Assembly (NCBI GenBank): GCA_002690705.1
Contig: NZFO01000011.1
Location: forward strand, 123,062 to 187,061
Reading direction: 5' to 3'
DNA length: 64,000 nucleotides
Origin: Magnetovibrio sp.
GTDB lineage: Bacteria > Pseudomonadota > Alphaproteobacteria > Rhodospirillales > Casp-alpha2
Within the stretch, counting starts at the first letter, position 1. The number at the start of each line of letters is the position of its first letter. The notes under the pieces were generated by a model. It was not told the origin of the DNA. It made no database searches and was given only the letters and a program-made list of their open reading frames with translations. The position numbers were made by a program, and so were the translations under genes. Positions 17,511 through 27,211 of this stretch are shown piece by piece.

Positions 17511-20156
17511 ATGCAGACCGTAAACGATATCCGGAAGGGGTTTTTAGATTATTTTGCGGATAATGGGCATGAAGTGGTGGCTTCCTCGCCATTGGTTCCC
17601 AATAACGATCCAACTTTGATGTTCGCAAACGCTGGGATGGTTCAATTTAAGAATGTATTTACTGGTCTTGAGGGAAGAAATTATTCTCGGGCAGTTACTT
17701 CTCAGAAGTGCGTCCGTGCGGGAGGTAAACATAACGACCTCGAAAATGTTGGTTATACGGCACGGCATCACACTTTTTTTGAGATGCTCGGTAATTTTTC
17801 TTTCGGTGATTATTTCAAGGAAGATGCCATCGAGTTGGCATGGAGACTCGTTACCAAAGAATTCGGTTTAGTGCCGAAAAAACTGATTGTAACGGTCCAT
17901 ACGTCTGATGAAGAGGCTGCAAGTTTATGGCGAAAGATTGCGGGGCTATCAGACGATAAAATTATCCGGATCCCCACGTCTGATAATTTCTGGGCAATGG
18001 GGGATACCGGGCCCTGCGGGCCGTGTTCTGAGATTTTTTATGATCATGGAGAGCATATTGCGGGAGGGCCGCCCGGGTCGCCGGATGAGGATGGCGATCG
18101 TTTTATCGAAATCTGGAACTTGGTGTTTATGCAATTTGAGCAGGTAAACAAACAGGAACGGGTTAGTTTACCGCAACCCTCTATTGATACGGGCATGGGC
18201 TTGGAGCGTATTGCCGCTGTTATGCAAGGCACGCACGACAACTACCAAACGGATATGATGCAGGTCTTAATTAACGCTTCGGCCGAGTACGCCGGTGTTG
18301 CGGCTGATGGTGTTTATAGTGTGTCGCACCGGGTTATTGCCGACCATCTGCGAGCATCGGCTTTTTTGATCGCAGATGGCGTATTACCGTGTAATGAAGG
18401 GCGGGGCTACGTCTTACGCCGGATAATGCGCCGTGCCATGCGGCATGCTCATATGATGGGATGTCACGAACCTCTTCTTTGGCAACTAGTATCCACACTC
18501 GTTGGGGAAATGGGACAAGCCTTTCCCGAACTTGGTAGGGCTGAGACGCTTATAAATGAAACATTAAAACTTGAAGAGAGCCGTTTCAAGAAACTCTTGG
18601 ATCGTGGGATCAATCTTTTGGACGAAGCTAGTATTGACTTGGGGAAGGGCGCCGCTTTCGATGGGGAAACTGCGTTTAAGTTATACGACACGTATGGGTT
18701 CCCTCTCGATTTGACGCAGGATGCCCTCCGGCCACGGGGGATCACTGTCGATACGGATGCGTTTAACAGGGCCATGGAGCGTCAACGAGCAGAAGCCCGT
18801 AAGGCGTGGACTGGATCTGGCGATGAGGTGGAAGACGCGGTCTGGTTTGATCTTCGAGAAGAACTTGGTGCCACGGACTTCTTGGGCTACAAAACGGAAA
18901 CGGCGCAAGGTAAGATTGTCGCGTTGGTGAGAGACGGTGCTAAAGTCGATGCACTGCGCGCGGGTGAGAACGGATTTGCAATAATAAATCAGTCACCGTT
19001 TTACGGCGAGTCTGGAGGCCAAATAGGCGATACAGGCAAGATTTCAGGGGATGATTTGGTCGTCATGGTGGTTGATACGCAAAAGCGTGTCAGCGACTTG
19101 CTTGTGCATTCTGTAATAGTTGACCAAGGCGCGCTAGAGAATGGCAAAGAAGTGGTGCTTCAGGTTGATCAAGCCCGACGTTCATTGTTACGTGGCAACC
19201 ACTCCGCGACACACTTGTTACATGAGGCGCTCCGGCGTCAATTAGGTAATCACGTTACTCAGAAAGGCTCACTCGTCGCGTCGGATAGATTACGCTTTGA
19301 CATCTCGCATCCATATAGTCTTGGGCGCGAGGAGCTAGCTTCAATTGAAGCGGAGGTAAATGCCCGGGTCGCATCCAATACAGAGGTGTCGACGCTTCTG
19401 ATGGATCCAGACGCTGCAGTTGAAGCTGGGGCTATGGCGCTTTTCGGTGAAAAGTATGGTGACCAAGTGCGGGTTGTTACTATGGGTGCTGAGAATGATG
19501 AAGACCGGTACTCGGTGGAACTTTGTGGTGGTACGCATGTTAAGCGGACAGGGGATATAGGCCCCTTCAAGATCATTGGTGAGAGCGCAGTGGCGGCAGG
19601 GGTGCGCCGTATTGAGGCGTTGACCGGGCCCAGTTGTTTGGCCTATTTTGAGGCGGTGGAAAATGCGTTGAATAAAGCAGCTGCGCTTTTGAAAGTAACA
19701 CCTGAGGATGTGCCTGCTCGAGTTGAGAGCTTGATTGGTGAACGCCGTAACTTGGAGCGTAGTTTAGCTCAAGTGCGCCGCAAATTGGTAACGGGTATTG
19801 GTATTGACACTACAGTAGAAACCAAAGAGGTGGCTGCTTTTAGGTTCGCGCCCCGACTTTTTGATGATATACCTTCCAAGGATTTAAAAAACTTGGTTGA
19901 CGATCTAAAAAACCAGATTGGTTCTGGCATCGTTGCTGTTGTCTCGCATATAGACGGTAAGGCGTCCTTAGTAGTTGGCGTCACCGATGATTTGACAGAC
20001 CGTATTAGCGCTGTCGATCTGGTGCGCACTGGTTCGGAAGCGGTTGGTGGCAAGGGTGGTGGTGGCCGATCGGGTATGGCGCAAGCCGGTGGACCTAATG
20101 GGCAGAATGGGCAAGCGGCTCTGGATGCTATTGAGCTAATGCTTTGGAATGCGTAA
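17511..20156 (+). CDS. alaS: alanyl-tRNA synthetase
   Basis: Charges tRNA-Ala and edits mischarged serine and glycine. The 881-residue length is typical. The class II catalytic domain starts with [11 protein letters not shown] and contains [17 protein letters not shown] near residues 85-100; the editing domain carries [12 protein letters not shown] and the zinc-site motif [13 protein letters not shown]; the C-terminal DHHA1-type domain ends with the glycine-rich [22 protein letters not shown] lies about 8 bases before ATG 17511. The order recA-alaS is common in alphaproteobacteria. Confidence 0.99.
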   Translation: MQTVNDIRKGFLDYFADNGHEVVASSPLVPNNDPTLMFANAGMVQFKNVFTGLEGRNYSRAVTSQKCVRAGGKHNDLENVGYTARHHTFFEMLGNFSFGDYFKEDAIELAWRLVTKEFGLVPKKLIVTVHTSDEEAASLWRKIAGLSDDKIIRIPTSDNFWAMGDTGPCGPCSEIFYDHGEHIAGGPPGSPDEDGDRFIEIWNLVFMQFEQVNKQERVSLPQPSIDTGMGLERIAAVMQGTHDNYQTDMMQVLINASAEYAGVAADGVYSVSHRVIADHLRASAFLIADGVLPCNEGRGYVLRRIMRRAMRHAHMMGCHEPLLWQLVSTLVGEMGQAFPELGRAETLINETLKLEESRFKKLLDRGINLLDEASIDLGKGAAFDGETAFKLYDTYGFPLDLTQDALRPRGITVDTDAFNRAMERQRAEARKAWTGSGDEVEDAVWFDLREELGATDFLGYKTETAQGKIVALVRDGAKVDALRAGENGFAIINQSPFYGESGGQIGDTGKISGDDLVVMVVDTQKRVSDLLVHSVIVDQGALENGKEVVLQVDQARRSLLRGNHSATHLLHEALRRQLGNHVTQKGSLVASDRLRFDISHPYSLGREELASIEAEVNARVASNTEVSTLLMDPDAAVEAGAMALFGEKYGDQVRVVTMGAENDEDRYSVELCGGTHVKRTGDIGPFKIIGESAVAAGVRRIEALTGPSCLAYFEAVENALNKAAALLKVTPEDVPARVESLIGERRNLERSLAQVRRKLVTGIGIDTTVETKEVAAFRFAPRLFDDIPSKDLKNLVDDLKNQIGSGIVAVVSHIDGKASLVVGVTDDLTDRISAVDLVRTGSEAVGGKGGGGRSGMAQAGGPNGQNGQAALDAIELMLWNA

Positions 20157-21335
20157 GTTTGATCCTGAGGCCATAGACCTTCGTTGGCCCGGGTCTCTGC
20201 TGATCCTCATGGCGATTGCAATGCCATTGAGTTTTTCCACTTGGCAGGACCTACCCAACAACTTTGTTATCGATCAAGTGGGATTCGGTGGGGTTGAGAG
20301 TGGTTTACTGCAAAGCTGCCGCGGGGTGCCCGAATTTATAAGTTTTACTGCTGTTTTTGCGATGTTGCTTGTGCGGCAGCAATCTTTGGCCATAATTTCA
20401 CTCTTGTTACCTGGCTTTGGCACGGCAAGCACTGGTTATTTTCCGAGCTTTTGGGGTCCTCTGATGATTACTTTCCTCATGTCCGTTGGCTTTTATGATT
20501 TTGAGTCTCTCCACCAGTCGCTTACGCTACATTGGATTGCTAATGACCGTGCGCCGGAAGTTTTTGGTCGGATTCTGAGTGCTTGGTCCATCGCTGCCTT
20601 AGTATCATTCGGTATTATTTATGGCGCGTCTGATTTCTGGGAGTTCGGGTTAGAGTGGGTGTATTTAGCGAGTGGTACCGTAAGCATTCTTGTAGCGATT
20701 TATTGTTGGAGGATATATCCAAAATTTAAAGGACAGGTTAAACAACGAAATTCGATTGTTTTACTCCCAAGTTATTGGTTTTGGTACGCGCTTGTATTGA
20801 TGACAGGTGCTCGCAGACAAATTTTTGTTGTTTTTGCTAGCTTCTCAATGGTCCAAAAATTTGCCTTTCCCGCTTCTAAAATGAGCCTCATATTTTTTGC
20901 CAACATGGCGATGATGATCTGGCGCTCACCAAAAATCTGTCGGTTGATCCAGCAATTTGGCGAGCGTAATGCATTACTCATCAAATATATAGGACTAGTA
21001 TTTGGTTTCTGCGGTTATGCAGCTGCCTCTCAAGCGTGAGTGAACGCATTGTTATACATCTGTGATCATATATTCTTTGCCATGGCCGTAGCTGTCAAAA
21101 CGTATTTTCAAAAAACCGCGGCTCCAAATGATATTGCATCATGGTCCGCTTGGCCGTCGTTATTACAGTTACTTTTGGTTTCTTGTGGCTACAATGTTCG
21201 ACCTATGTATTTCTCACTGGTGTGGCGATGACCGGGGTATCTCTCATTTCAGCCATGATGATACCGCACCATTTCACTGCGGAAAAATCGAGCAAATTGT
21301 ATTATCGGAAACTAGTGTCGCTTGGTACCAAATAA
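20149..21335 (+). pseudogene. decayed MFS transporter gene
   Basis: The frame opening at ATG 20149, overlapping alaS by 8 bases, encodes an MFS-type membrane protein of 296 residues (many hydrophobic helices; GARRQIFVVFASFSMVQKF at about residue 221). It stops at TGA 21037-21039, but the same frame continues beyond the stop with family-like sequence (ALLYICDHIFFAMAVAVKTYFQK), where relatives carry a tryptophan, so TGG to TGA is the likely change. Near 21135 the homology moves to another frame, which gives TFGFLWLQCSTYVFLTGVAMTGVSL up to TAA 21335; the expected segment between the two parts is partly missing, implying a small deletion. A full-length protein cannot be made. Family identity is by recognition of the repeated MFS pattern. 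Confidence 0.85.
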
Positions 21336-21349
21336 GGGAATTGGAAACT

Positions 21350-22201
21350 ATGATTAAACGGTTCGAAGGTACGAATACCTATGTCGTTACCGAAGATTTG
21401 AAAATTGCAGTCAATGCAGCTGTGGCGCTTGAGCGGCCACTGTTAGTGAAGGGGGAGCCCGGCACTGGTAAAACGGTTCTGGCTCATGAAATCTCGGAGG
21501 CTTTGGGTGCACCGCTAATCCAATGGCATGTTAAGTCTACCACTAAGGCTCAGCAAGGTTTGTATGAATATGATGCCGTGGCTCGTCTCCGTGACTCTCA
21601 GCTCGGCGACGCGCGCGTGCATGATATTAAAAACTATATCGTAAAGGGAAAGCTCTGGGAAGCATTTGAATTGAGTGAACGGCCAGTACTCTTGATTGAT
21701 GAGATAGATAAGGCCGACATCGAGTTTCCAAACGATCTTTTACTTGAGATCGATCGGATGGAGTTCCACGTCTATGAAACAAGGGAGACGATTAAGGCGG
21801 CGCATCGACCAATCGTGGTGATTACCTCCAATAATGAGAAAGAATTACCCGACGCGTTTTTACGTCGTTGCTTCTTCCACTACATCTCATTTCCCGATGA
21901 AGATACTATGCGCAATATTATTCAGGTTCATTACCCTGATGTTCAAAAGCGTTTGGTTGCAGAAGCTATGAACGTGTTTTACGGTCTCCGAGACGTGCCG
22001 GGTCTAAAAAAGAAACCGTCAACGTCTGAATTTCTGGATTGGATCAAGCTTTTGATGGTTGAGGATATCCCGGCGGAGGTGCTGCGTTCCGATGACCAGA
22101 AAAATTTGATTCCGCCACTCTATGGCGCCCTTCTAAAAAATGAACAAGACGTCCACCTGCTAGAACGCTTGGCTTTTCTTAACCGCCGTGAAACGCGTTA
22201 A
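21350..22201 (+). CDS. MoxR-family AAA ATPase
   Basis: A 283-residue ATPase of the MoxR type, which works as a chaperone-like partner of VWA-domain proteins in maturing enzyme complexes. Visible motifs are Walker A GEPGTGKT (about residues 37-44), Walker B VLLIDEIDKAD, sensor 1 VVITSNNEKEL, and the arginine-containing FLRRCFFHYI. The frame is open upstream to 21128, but that part overlaps the decayed transporter and is not MoxR-like; ATG 21350 has AAGGGAATT upstream and gives the usual start EGTNTYVVTEDLK. A matching CoxE-like VWA gene follows at 23511, separated by a CitE-like gene. Confidence 0.92.
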   Translation: MIKRFEGTNTYVVTEDLKIAVNAAVALERPLLVKGEPGTGKTVLAHEISEALGAPLIQWHVKSTTKAQQGLYEYDAVARLRDSQLGDARVHDIKNYIVKGKLWEAFELSERPVLLIDEIDKADIEFPNDLLLEIDRMEFHVYETRETIKAAHRPIVVITSNNEKELPDAFLRRCFFHYISFPDEDTMRNIIQVHYPDVQKRLVAEAMNVFYGLRDVPGLKKKPSTSEFLDWIKLLMVEDIPAEVLRSDDQKNLIPPLYGALLKNEQDVHLLERLAFLNRRETR

Positions 22202-22205
22202 TCGA

Positions 22206-23081
22206 ATGTCTAGCGAAGCGGTGAAGAAATTGATTCAACCGCGACGGAGTTTTATCTTCTCGCCCGGCCTAAAGCCGGAATTATTTCCGAAAGCTTTAGC
22301 ATCGGGTGCGGATATGGTATGTGTTGAATTAGAGGACGGTGTCGCGCCGATGCATAAAGTAGAGGCGCGAGAGAGATGTCTGGCCCTTTTTGCTAAACCA
22401 CAAGCTGATGATGGTGTAGAGCGTATTGTGCGTATCAATGGTCTCAGGTCTGCGTTTGGCTTGGATGATGTTAAAGCGGTTCTTGCGACAGCTACGCCTC
22501 CTCCTGCTCTTATGCTTCCAAAAGTCATGACACCGGACGAAATCATATGGCTGGATGATCTTTTGACAGAGCGTGGTCATATGTGTCGGCTTCACGTGAT
22601 TATTGAGACCAACGCTGGGCTTGAAGTAGTGAATGATATAGCGCGAGCCTCAAGTCGTATTGACGCTTTATTTTTTGGAGGTGTTGATATGGCAGCTGAA
22701 CTCCGATGTGAGAATTCATGGGAGCCTCTGCTTTATGCGCGATCACGAGTTATTCACGCGGCAGCTACTGTTGGTATTGATGCTATTGATGTTCCTTACT
22801 TGGACCTGCAGGATTTGGATGGTATGGAACAGGAAGCAACCTTAGCACGTAAGTTGGGCTTTAGCGGGAAGGGCGCTATTCATCCCAAGCAGATTGAAAT
22901 CCTCAATAATGTATTCACACCAGGTGAAATTGCTGTTGCAAATGCGCGGAAAATATTGGCGGCTTTTGTCAAAGCCGATACCGCTCTTTTAGTAATTGAT
23001 GGAAAACTAATAGAAAAGCCGGTAATTCGCGAGATGGAGCGTATAATTGCGATTGCTGATCAGGTGGCAGAAAATGCTTAG
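22206..23081 (+). CDS. HpcH/HpaI aldolase / CitE-like CoA-ester lyase
   Basis: A 291-residue TIM-barrel protein of the citrate lyase beta-subunit / malyl-CoA lyase group. Motifs: RSFIFSPGLKPELFPKALASGADMVCVELEDGVAP (metal and CoA site), LPKVMTPDEI, IIETNAGL with the metal-binding glutamate, FFGGVDMAAEL, and SGKGAIHPKQIEILN. Such enzymes cleave or form C-C bonds in CoA esters such as malyl-, methylmalyl- or citramalyl-CoA; the substrate cannot be read from sequence. The ATG at 22206 sits 4 bases after the MoxR stop; a GTG at 22188 is possible but would overlap it. Confidence 0.88.
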   Translation: MSSEAVKKLIQPRRSFIFSPGLKPELFPKALASGADMVCVELEDGVAPMHKVEARERCLALFAKPQADDGVERIVRINGLRSAFGLDDVKAVLATATPPPALMLPKVMTPDEIIWLDDLLTERGHMCRLHVIIETNAGLEVVNDIARASSRIDALFFGGVDMAAELRCENSWEPLLYARSRVIHAAATVGIDAIDVPYLDLQDLDGMEQEATLARKLGFSGKGAIHPKQIEILNNVFTPGEIAVANARKILAAFVKADTALLVIDGKLIEKPVIREMERIIAIADQVAENA

Positions 23082-23510
23082 ATGAACCCTGTCCACTGGT
23101 CGCCCCAAGAATATTTGGTTGCCAAAACTCATCCAACGTCGGGTAAAATACTAAGATTCTTGGAGGATATGTGGAATTTGAAAATTTAAAAAAATGTTGG
23201 GGACTAATATAAACGGTAAACTTAAATTTTTGAATGAACGGAAGTTTGGCCTTCCTGTGAAAGGTTCCTTCGTAGTAAATTTCCAAGAAACTATGGTCTC
23301 CAAATGTTTAGAGGGACTAGTAGGTATTGCGGGATAGTATTAAATATCCAGAATAAAGAGAAAATCGAGTCAGGCTAATGCCCTCATCAACCCTTCATGC
23401 GTCGCGTGTTGGATTGTGCTGTCATCCATCCTAAATCGATATCCGTTATCGACGGTTTGATAATAACTATTGGGTTTTAGTCAAACTAAGAGTTAAGGTA
23501 GTGATAAAAG
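23082..23510. other. 430-base gap, no gene seen
   Basis: AT-rich spacer between the CitE-like and VWA genes. All frames are short; no RNA gene or terminator is recognisable. It should contain the promoter of the VWA gene if this is transcribed separately from moxR. Confidence 0.6.
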
Positions 23511-24683
23511 ATGTTTATTGACTTTTTTTTGAAGCTTCGAAGTGCAGATATCCCTGTTAGCTTGAGAGAATATTTGACATTGGTCGAAGCCGTCAATGCA
23601 GGTCTTGCACATTACGATGTGGAGAATTTTTATTACCTCTCCAGATCGTGCTTGATTAAAGATGAGCGAAATCTGGATAGATTTGATCAGGTTTTTGGAG
23701 CAGTCTTCAAAGGGCTAGAGGTGTCGAAAAAAGAGATTGAGGAATTTCCTGAGGAATGGCTTAGGAAATTAGCAGAGAAAATACTTACTGATGAAGAAAA
23801 GTCGCAAATTGAAGCACTTGGTGGCTGGAATAAACTGATGGAGACGCTGAAAAAGCGTATCGCGGCACAAAAAAAACGTCATCAAGGTGGATCAAAGTGG
23901 ATCGGCACAGCTGGCACATCACCGTTTGGTGCTTATGGGTTCAATCCCGAGGGAGTGCGCATCGGCCAAGATGACAATCGCAATTTTTCCGCTGTAAAAG
24001 TCTGGGATAAGCGCGAATTTAAAAACCTCGATGACACGGTAGAACTCGGCACTCGGAATATCAAGGTGGCATTGCGTCGCTTACGTCGGTTTGCGAGACA
24101 GGGCGCTGCCACTGAACTTGACCTCGCGGATACGATCACGTCGACAGCGAAGCGAGGCTATCTTGATATCCGTATGATTTCGGAGCGCCATAACGCAATC
24201 AAGCTACTTATTCTATTTGATGTGGGTGGTTCAATGAACCCCCATGTGCAAGTTATGGAAGAATTATTTTCTGCGGCGCGTTCCGAATTCAAGCATATGC
24301 AATATTTCTATTTTCATAATTTCATTTATGAACGGGTTTGGAGGGATAACAGTCGTCGTCATGTCGCAACCATTAACACTATGGAAGTGCTCAACACCTA
24401 TCCCCACGACTATAAAGTGATCATTGTTGGTGATGCATCCATGAGCCCGTACGAAATTGTTTATCCGGGTGGTTCAGTTGAACACTGGAATGAGGAGGCT
24501 GGTTCCGTCTGGTTGGAGCGTCTCCTAAGAGTTTATCAAAGTACGGTATGGCTTAACCCGGTTAAGGAAGATTGGTGGAATAATACGCAATCCATCGGCA
24601 TGGTCCATCGAATTATGGGTGAACGAATGTTTCCACTAACGCTGGACGGCCTTGATCGAGCGACTAGGGAATTAAGGCGATAA
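23511..24683 (+). CDS. CoxE-like VWA-domain protein
   Basis: A 390-residue protein. The N-terminal helical part starts MFIDFFLKLRSADIPVSLREYL, typical of the CoxE-like family; the C-terminal von Willebrand A domain has a metal-site motif DVGGSMNPH with its first aspartate at residue 237 (DxGxS instead of DxSxS, usual for this family) and later VIIVGDASMSPYE. These proteins pair with MoxR ATPases to insert metals or mature enzymes, as CoxE and CoxD do for carbon monoxide dehydrogenase; no such target enzyme lies in this window. The ribosome site (AAGG, about 13 bases upstream) is weak. Confidence 0.9.
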   Translation: MFIDFFLKLRSADIPVSLREYLTLVEAVNAGLAHYDVENFYYLSRSCLIKDERNLDRFDQVFGAVFKGLEVSKKEIEEFPEEWLRKLAEKILTDEEKSQIEALGGWNKLMETLKKRIAAQKKRHQGGSKWIGTAGTSPFGAYGFNPEGVRIGQDDNRNFSAVKVWDKREFKNLDDTVELGTRNIKVALRRLRRFARQGAATELDLADTITSTAKRGYLDIRMISERHNAIKLLILFDVGGSMNPHVQVMEELFSAARSEFKHMQYFYFHNFIYERVWRDNSRRHVATINTMEVLNTYPHDYKVIIVGDASMSPYEIVYPGGSVEHWNEEAGSVWLERLLRVYQSTVWLNPVKEDWWNNTQSIGMVHRIMGERMFPLTLDGLDRATRELRR

Positions 24684-24712
24684 GACATAATATGCAATGA
24701 GGGTTTCTCAAA

Positions 24713-24740
24713 TATGGTGAGATTACCATAACTATTTTTT
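24713..24740 (+). terminator. possible weak terminator after the VWA gene
   Basis: A 6-base-pair stem TATGGT/ACCATA with a 6-base loop is followed by ACTATTTTTT, 30 bases after the VWA stop. The stem is AT-rich, so the call is tentative. The T run overlaps the stop codon of the convergent cyclophilin gene. Confidence 0.3.
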
Positions 24741-25295
24741 AGAGTCGGCGGCAACTCTTAATGTTAATATTTTATCGGGGTTCTTGACTGTGCCAGAACG
24801 GTTACTCGGATCAGCTTTCTTGATATTGTCGACGTGCTCCATACCTTCGACAACCTGCCCCCAGACAGTATAATGACCATCGAGATGCGGGGCGTCATCA
24901 AGCACTATAAAGAATTGAGAATCTGCACTATCTGGATGTTGGGCTCTTGCCATTGAGACCGTGCCTCGGACATGGGGCTCGGAGGAGAATTCAGCAGGTA
25001 AGTTTTGCCCCGACCCGCCAATACCTGACCCTTCTGGATCACCACCTTGTGCCATAAAACCGGCAATCACCCGATGGAATACCAAGCCATCATAAAATTT
25101 CTTACGCGTGAGTTCTTTAATCCGCTTAACATGTTTAGGGGCAATATCAGGCCGGAGATTGATTACTACACGGCCATCTCTCAATTCCATGTGAAGAGTA
25201 TTCTCTGGTTCGATTGCCATAACCACCTGTCCGATCATTGTGAGCAGGAGAACGACGGATGCAAAGGCTATAATACGGTTCTTTTGACTTGGCAT
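24732..25295 (-). CDS. exported peptidylprolyl isomerase (cyclophilin)
   Basis: A 187-residue cyclophilin with an N-terminal signal peptide (hydrophobic residues about 8-27, cleavage after VVMA), so it likely acts in the periplasm. The catalytic core shows KFYDGLVFHRVIAGFMAQGGD with the active-site arginine, SMARAQHPDSADSQFFI and LDGHYTVWGQVVEGM. It speeds cis-trans isomerisation at proline during folding. GGAG lies about 8 bases before the ATG at 25295. It is convergent with the VWA gene. Confidence 0.95.
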   Translation of the reverse strand: MPSQKNRIIAFASVVLLLTMIGQVVMAIEPENTLHMELRDGRVVINLRPDIAPKHVKRIKELTRKKFYDGLVFHRVIAGFMAQGGDPEGSGIGGSGQNLPAEFSSEPHVRGTVSMARAQHPDSADSQFFIVLDDAPHLDGHYTVWGQVVEGMEHVDNIKKADPSNRSGTVKNPDKILTLRVAADSKK

Positions 25296-25567
25296 TAGAT
25301 CGACTCCTAGTTGTAGATTAGAACTCCAAGAATTTAAATTTTTATTGATTTTCGCACGTCAGTCAATCTTCAGTCGACTAAAGGAACGAGTTAATATTGG
25401 AATATTTGTCTCTCATAATTTTACATAAGTGTTTGGCTAAGATTAAGCAGGCTATCCCATACATTAAGTTTGATTTGGATGAACTTGAAGACGCGCACAA
25501 CTATACTTTTTAGATAATTAGTTATTAGAAATAATGTTTAACGTAAATGCGCAAAATACGTTAATCT

Positions 25568-26587
25568 TTATTCATATTTTCGAGCATTCACGTATACTTC
25601 TGCAAACAATTTTAGAATATCTTCGGCCGCAGCTGATGGTGTCTTCATCCCTTTCCTAACTTGGTGTTCAGCGGTCTCTATTCCCCTGACAATCTTAATG
25701 TTTGTTTTTAGCTCATCAAGGAGGTTTGCATTCACTTCATCCCACATCCAATGGATCGCCCGTTCAGTGCGCCGTTTACTTAAAATACCGGTTTTTAGGG
25801 CGGTTTTTTTGAATTTGGAGATTGCAGACCATACTTTCGGCACGCCTTTCCCGCTAAGTGCAGAGCAAGTATACACTTTAGGGACCCCATCAGCATCGCG
25901 TGGACGTATCAGGTCAAGCGCGGCTGCGTAATCGCGCTGTGTCTTTTCGGCCACATGGATAAATTCGCCGTCGGCTTTATTAACCGCAATGATATCAGCT
26001 AGCTCCATGATCCCTTTTTTCATACCTTGGACATCATCACCCCCACCCGGATTAAGTAACAGCAGGAAAATATCAGTTAGATTGGCAACCGCCGTTTCTG
26101 ATTGTCCAACGCCAACGGTCTCGACCAGAACAATATCGAACCCAGCTGCCTCCGCACATAGTATTGCTTCACGCGTCCGACGGGCTACCCCCCCCAAAGT
26201 CCCACCTGATGGGGACGGGCGGACGAAGGCATTTTGGTGGCGCGACAGAACTTCCATTCTGGTTTTATCGCCAAGGATCGACCCGCCTGTACGTGGGCTG
26301 GAGGGATCCACCGCCAGAACAGCTACGTGATGTCCCAAAGTAATTAAGTGCAAACCAAGACTCTCTATAAACGTTGATTTGCCAACGCCGGGAGTTCCGG
26401 AGATCCCGACGCGTATGGAACTTCCTGTTTTTGGCAGAATGTTGGAGAGAAGTATCGTGGCTTGCTGCTGGTGTTCTTTGCGGGTCGACTCGATCAAAGT
26501 GATAGCTCGAGCCAGCGCGCGACGCCCTCCTGCTAATAAGTCATCTGATAATGCAATCAGTTCAGTATGGTTGCGGTTATTACTCAC
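25568..26587 (-). CDS. meaB: methylmalonyl-CoA mutase chaperone GTPase MeaB
   Basis: A 339-residue G3E-type GTPase that protects and reloads the B12 cofactor of methylmalonyl-CoA mutase. Walker A is GTPGVGKST at residues 64-72, followed by [28 protein letters not shown] and the base-specificity motif NKADG. Length matches the family (also called ArgK in older annotation). It starts with GTG at 26587, overlapping the stop of the upstream gene by 8 bases. The mutase itself is not in this window; prpE at 61078 fits the same propionate pathway. Confidence 0.95.
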   Translation of the reverse strand: MSNNRNHTELIALSDDLLAGGRRALARAITLIESTRKEHQQQATILLSNILPKTGSSIRVGISGTPGVGKSTFIESLGLHLITLGHHVAVLAVDPSSPRTGGSILGDKTRMEVLSRHQNAFVRPSPSGGTLGGVARRTREAILCAEAAGFDIVLVETVGVGQSETAVANLTDIFLLLLNPGGGDDVQGMKKGIMELADIIAVNKADGEFIHVAEKTQRDYAAALDLIRPRDADGVPKVYTCSALSGKGVPKVWSAISKFKKTALKTGILSKRRTERAIHWMWDEVNANLLDELKTNIKIVRGIETAEHQVRKGMKTPSAAAEDILKLFAEVYVNARKYE

Positions 26588-27041
26588 GTAAGTTCTTATC
26601 GAGCGCTTTTATGGCTATGAACGTTAGTTTTTCACGAGTTTTCGGATCGAGGCTGTCAAGAATGTGAGACTTTGCTGTGTGGATGGCCATAGCTTTTTCT
26701 ATCAAGGCTTTTCGTTTTGCTGTCATGGGCTTTTTGTCACGGTTATGTATTAATTCTATATTTGCTGCCTTCAATGCCTCGCGGATCAGGACCTCTGGAT
26801 TTTCGATCACCTCGTTAATAATATTTGTGGATCCCGCGGCGATCGTTTGCTGCTCATTATCAGTCTTGAACCCCGTAGTAGAGGGGGGTAACTTAGTGTC
26901 TCGGTCATTGGTCACTTCAGTACACTTACCAACGCCAAATTGTTTTTGGCGTTGTTCCTCTTTTACAGCCCAAAATTTGTTTCGCGCATTCTTATCCATG
27001 ATTATAGACAAAAGAGCGTTTGAAACCATTTTATTTATCAT
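26580..27041 (-). CDS. small protein co-transcribed with meaB, unknown function
   Basis: A 153-residue soluble protein with a Lys/Gln-rich middle of low complexity and a conserved-looking C-terminal half of helices ([54 protein letters not shown]). I do not recognise a named family. I chose ATG 27041 because AAGGAAG lies 5 bases upstream; the frame could begin 16 codons earlier. The 8-base overlap with meaB suggests translational coupling and a shared role, which remains unproven. Confidence 0.75.
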   Translation of the reverse strand: MINKMVSNALLSIIMDKNARNKFWAVKEEQRQKQFGVGKCTEVTNDRDTKLPPSTTGFKTDNEQQTIAAGSTNIINEVIENPEVLIREALKAANIELIHNRDKKPMTAKRKALIEKAMAIHTAKSHILDSLDPKTREKLTFIAIKALDKNLRE

Positions 27042-27211
27042 AAGGCTTCCTTGCCACGAAGTACTTTTTAACAGTAATGATACTTGCATGAAATTAACAA
27101 GATCGTAATGCGCGCGATTTAGAAACGACTTAGAAGTAGAAACTTAATCTGTTTTGACGACAATTTGATGTTTCTTCGCAGAATTCAATTTATTAGGTGT
27201 GAGGGTAAAAA

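Noticed and set aside
21037-21039. TGA read as tryptophan (alternative code) to rescue the MFS gene
   Set aside because: TGA is the natural stop of several intact genes in the window (for example pntAA and flgB), tryptophan is written TGG elsewhere, and the MFS gene also has a second lesion downstream.
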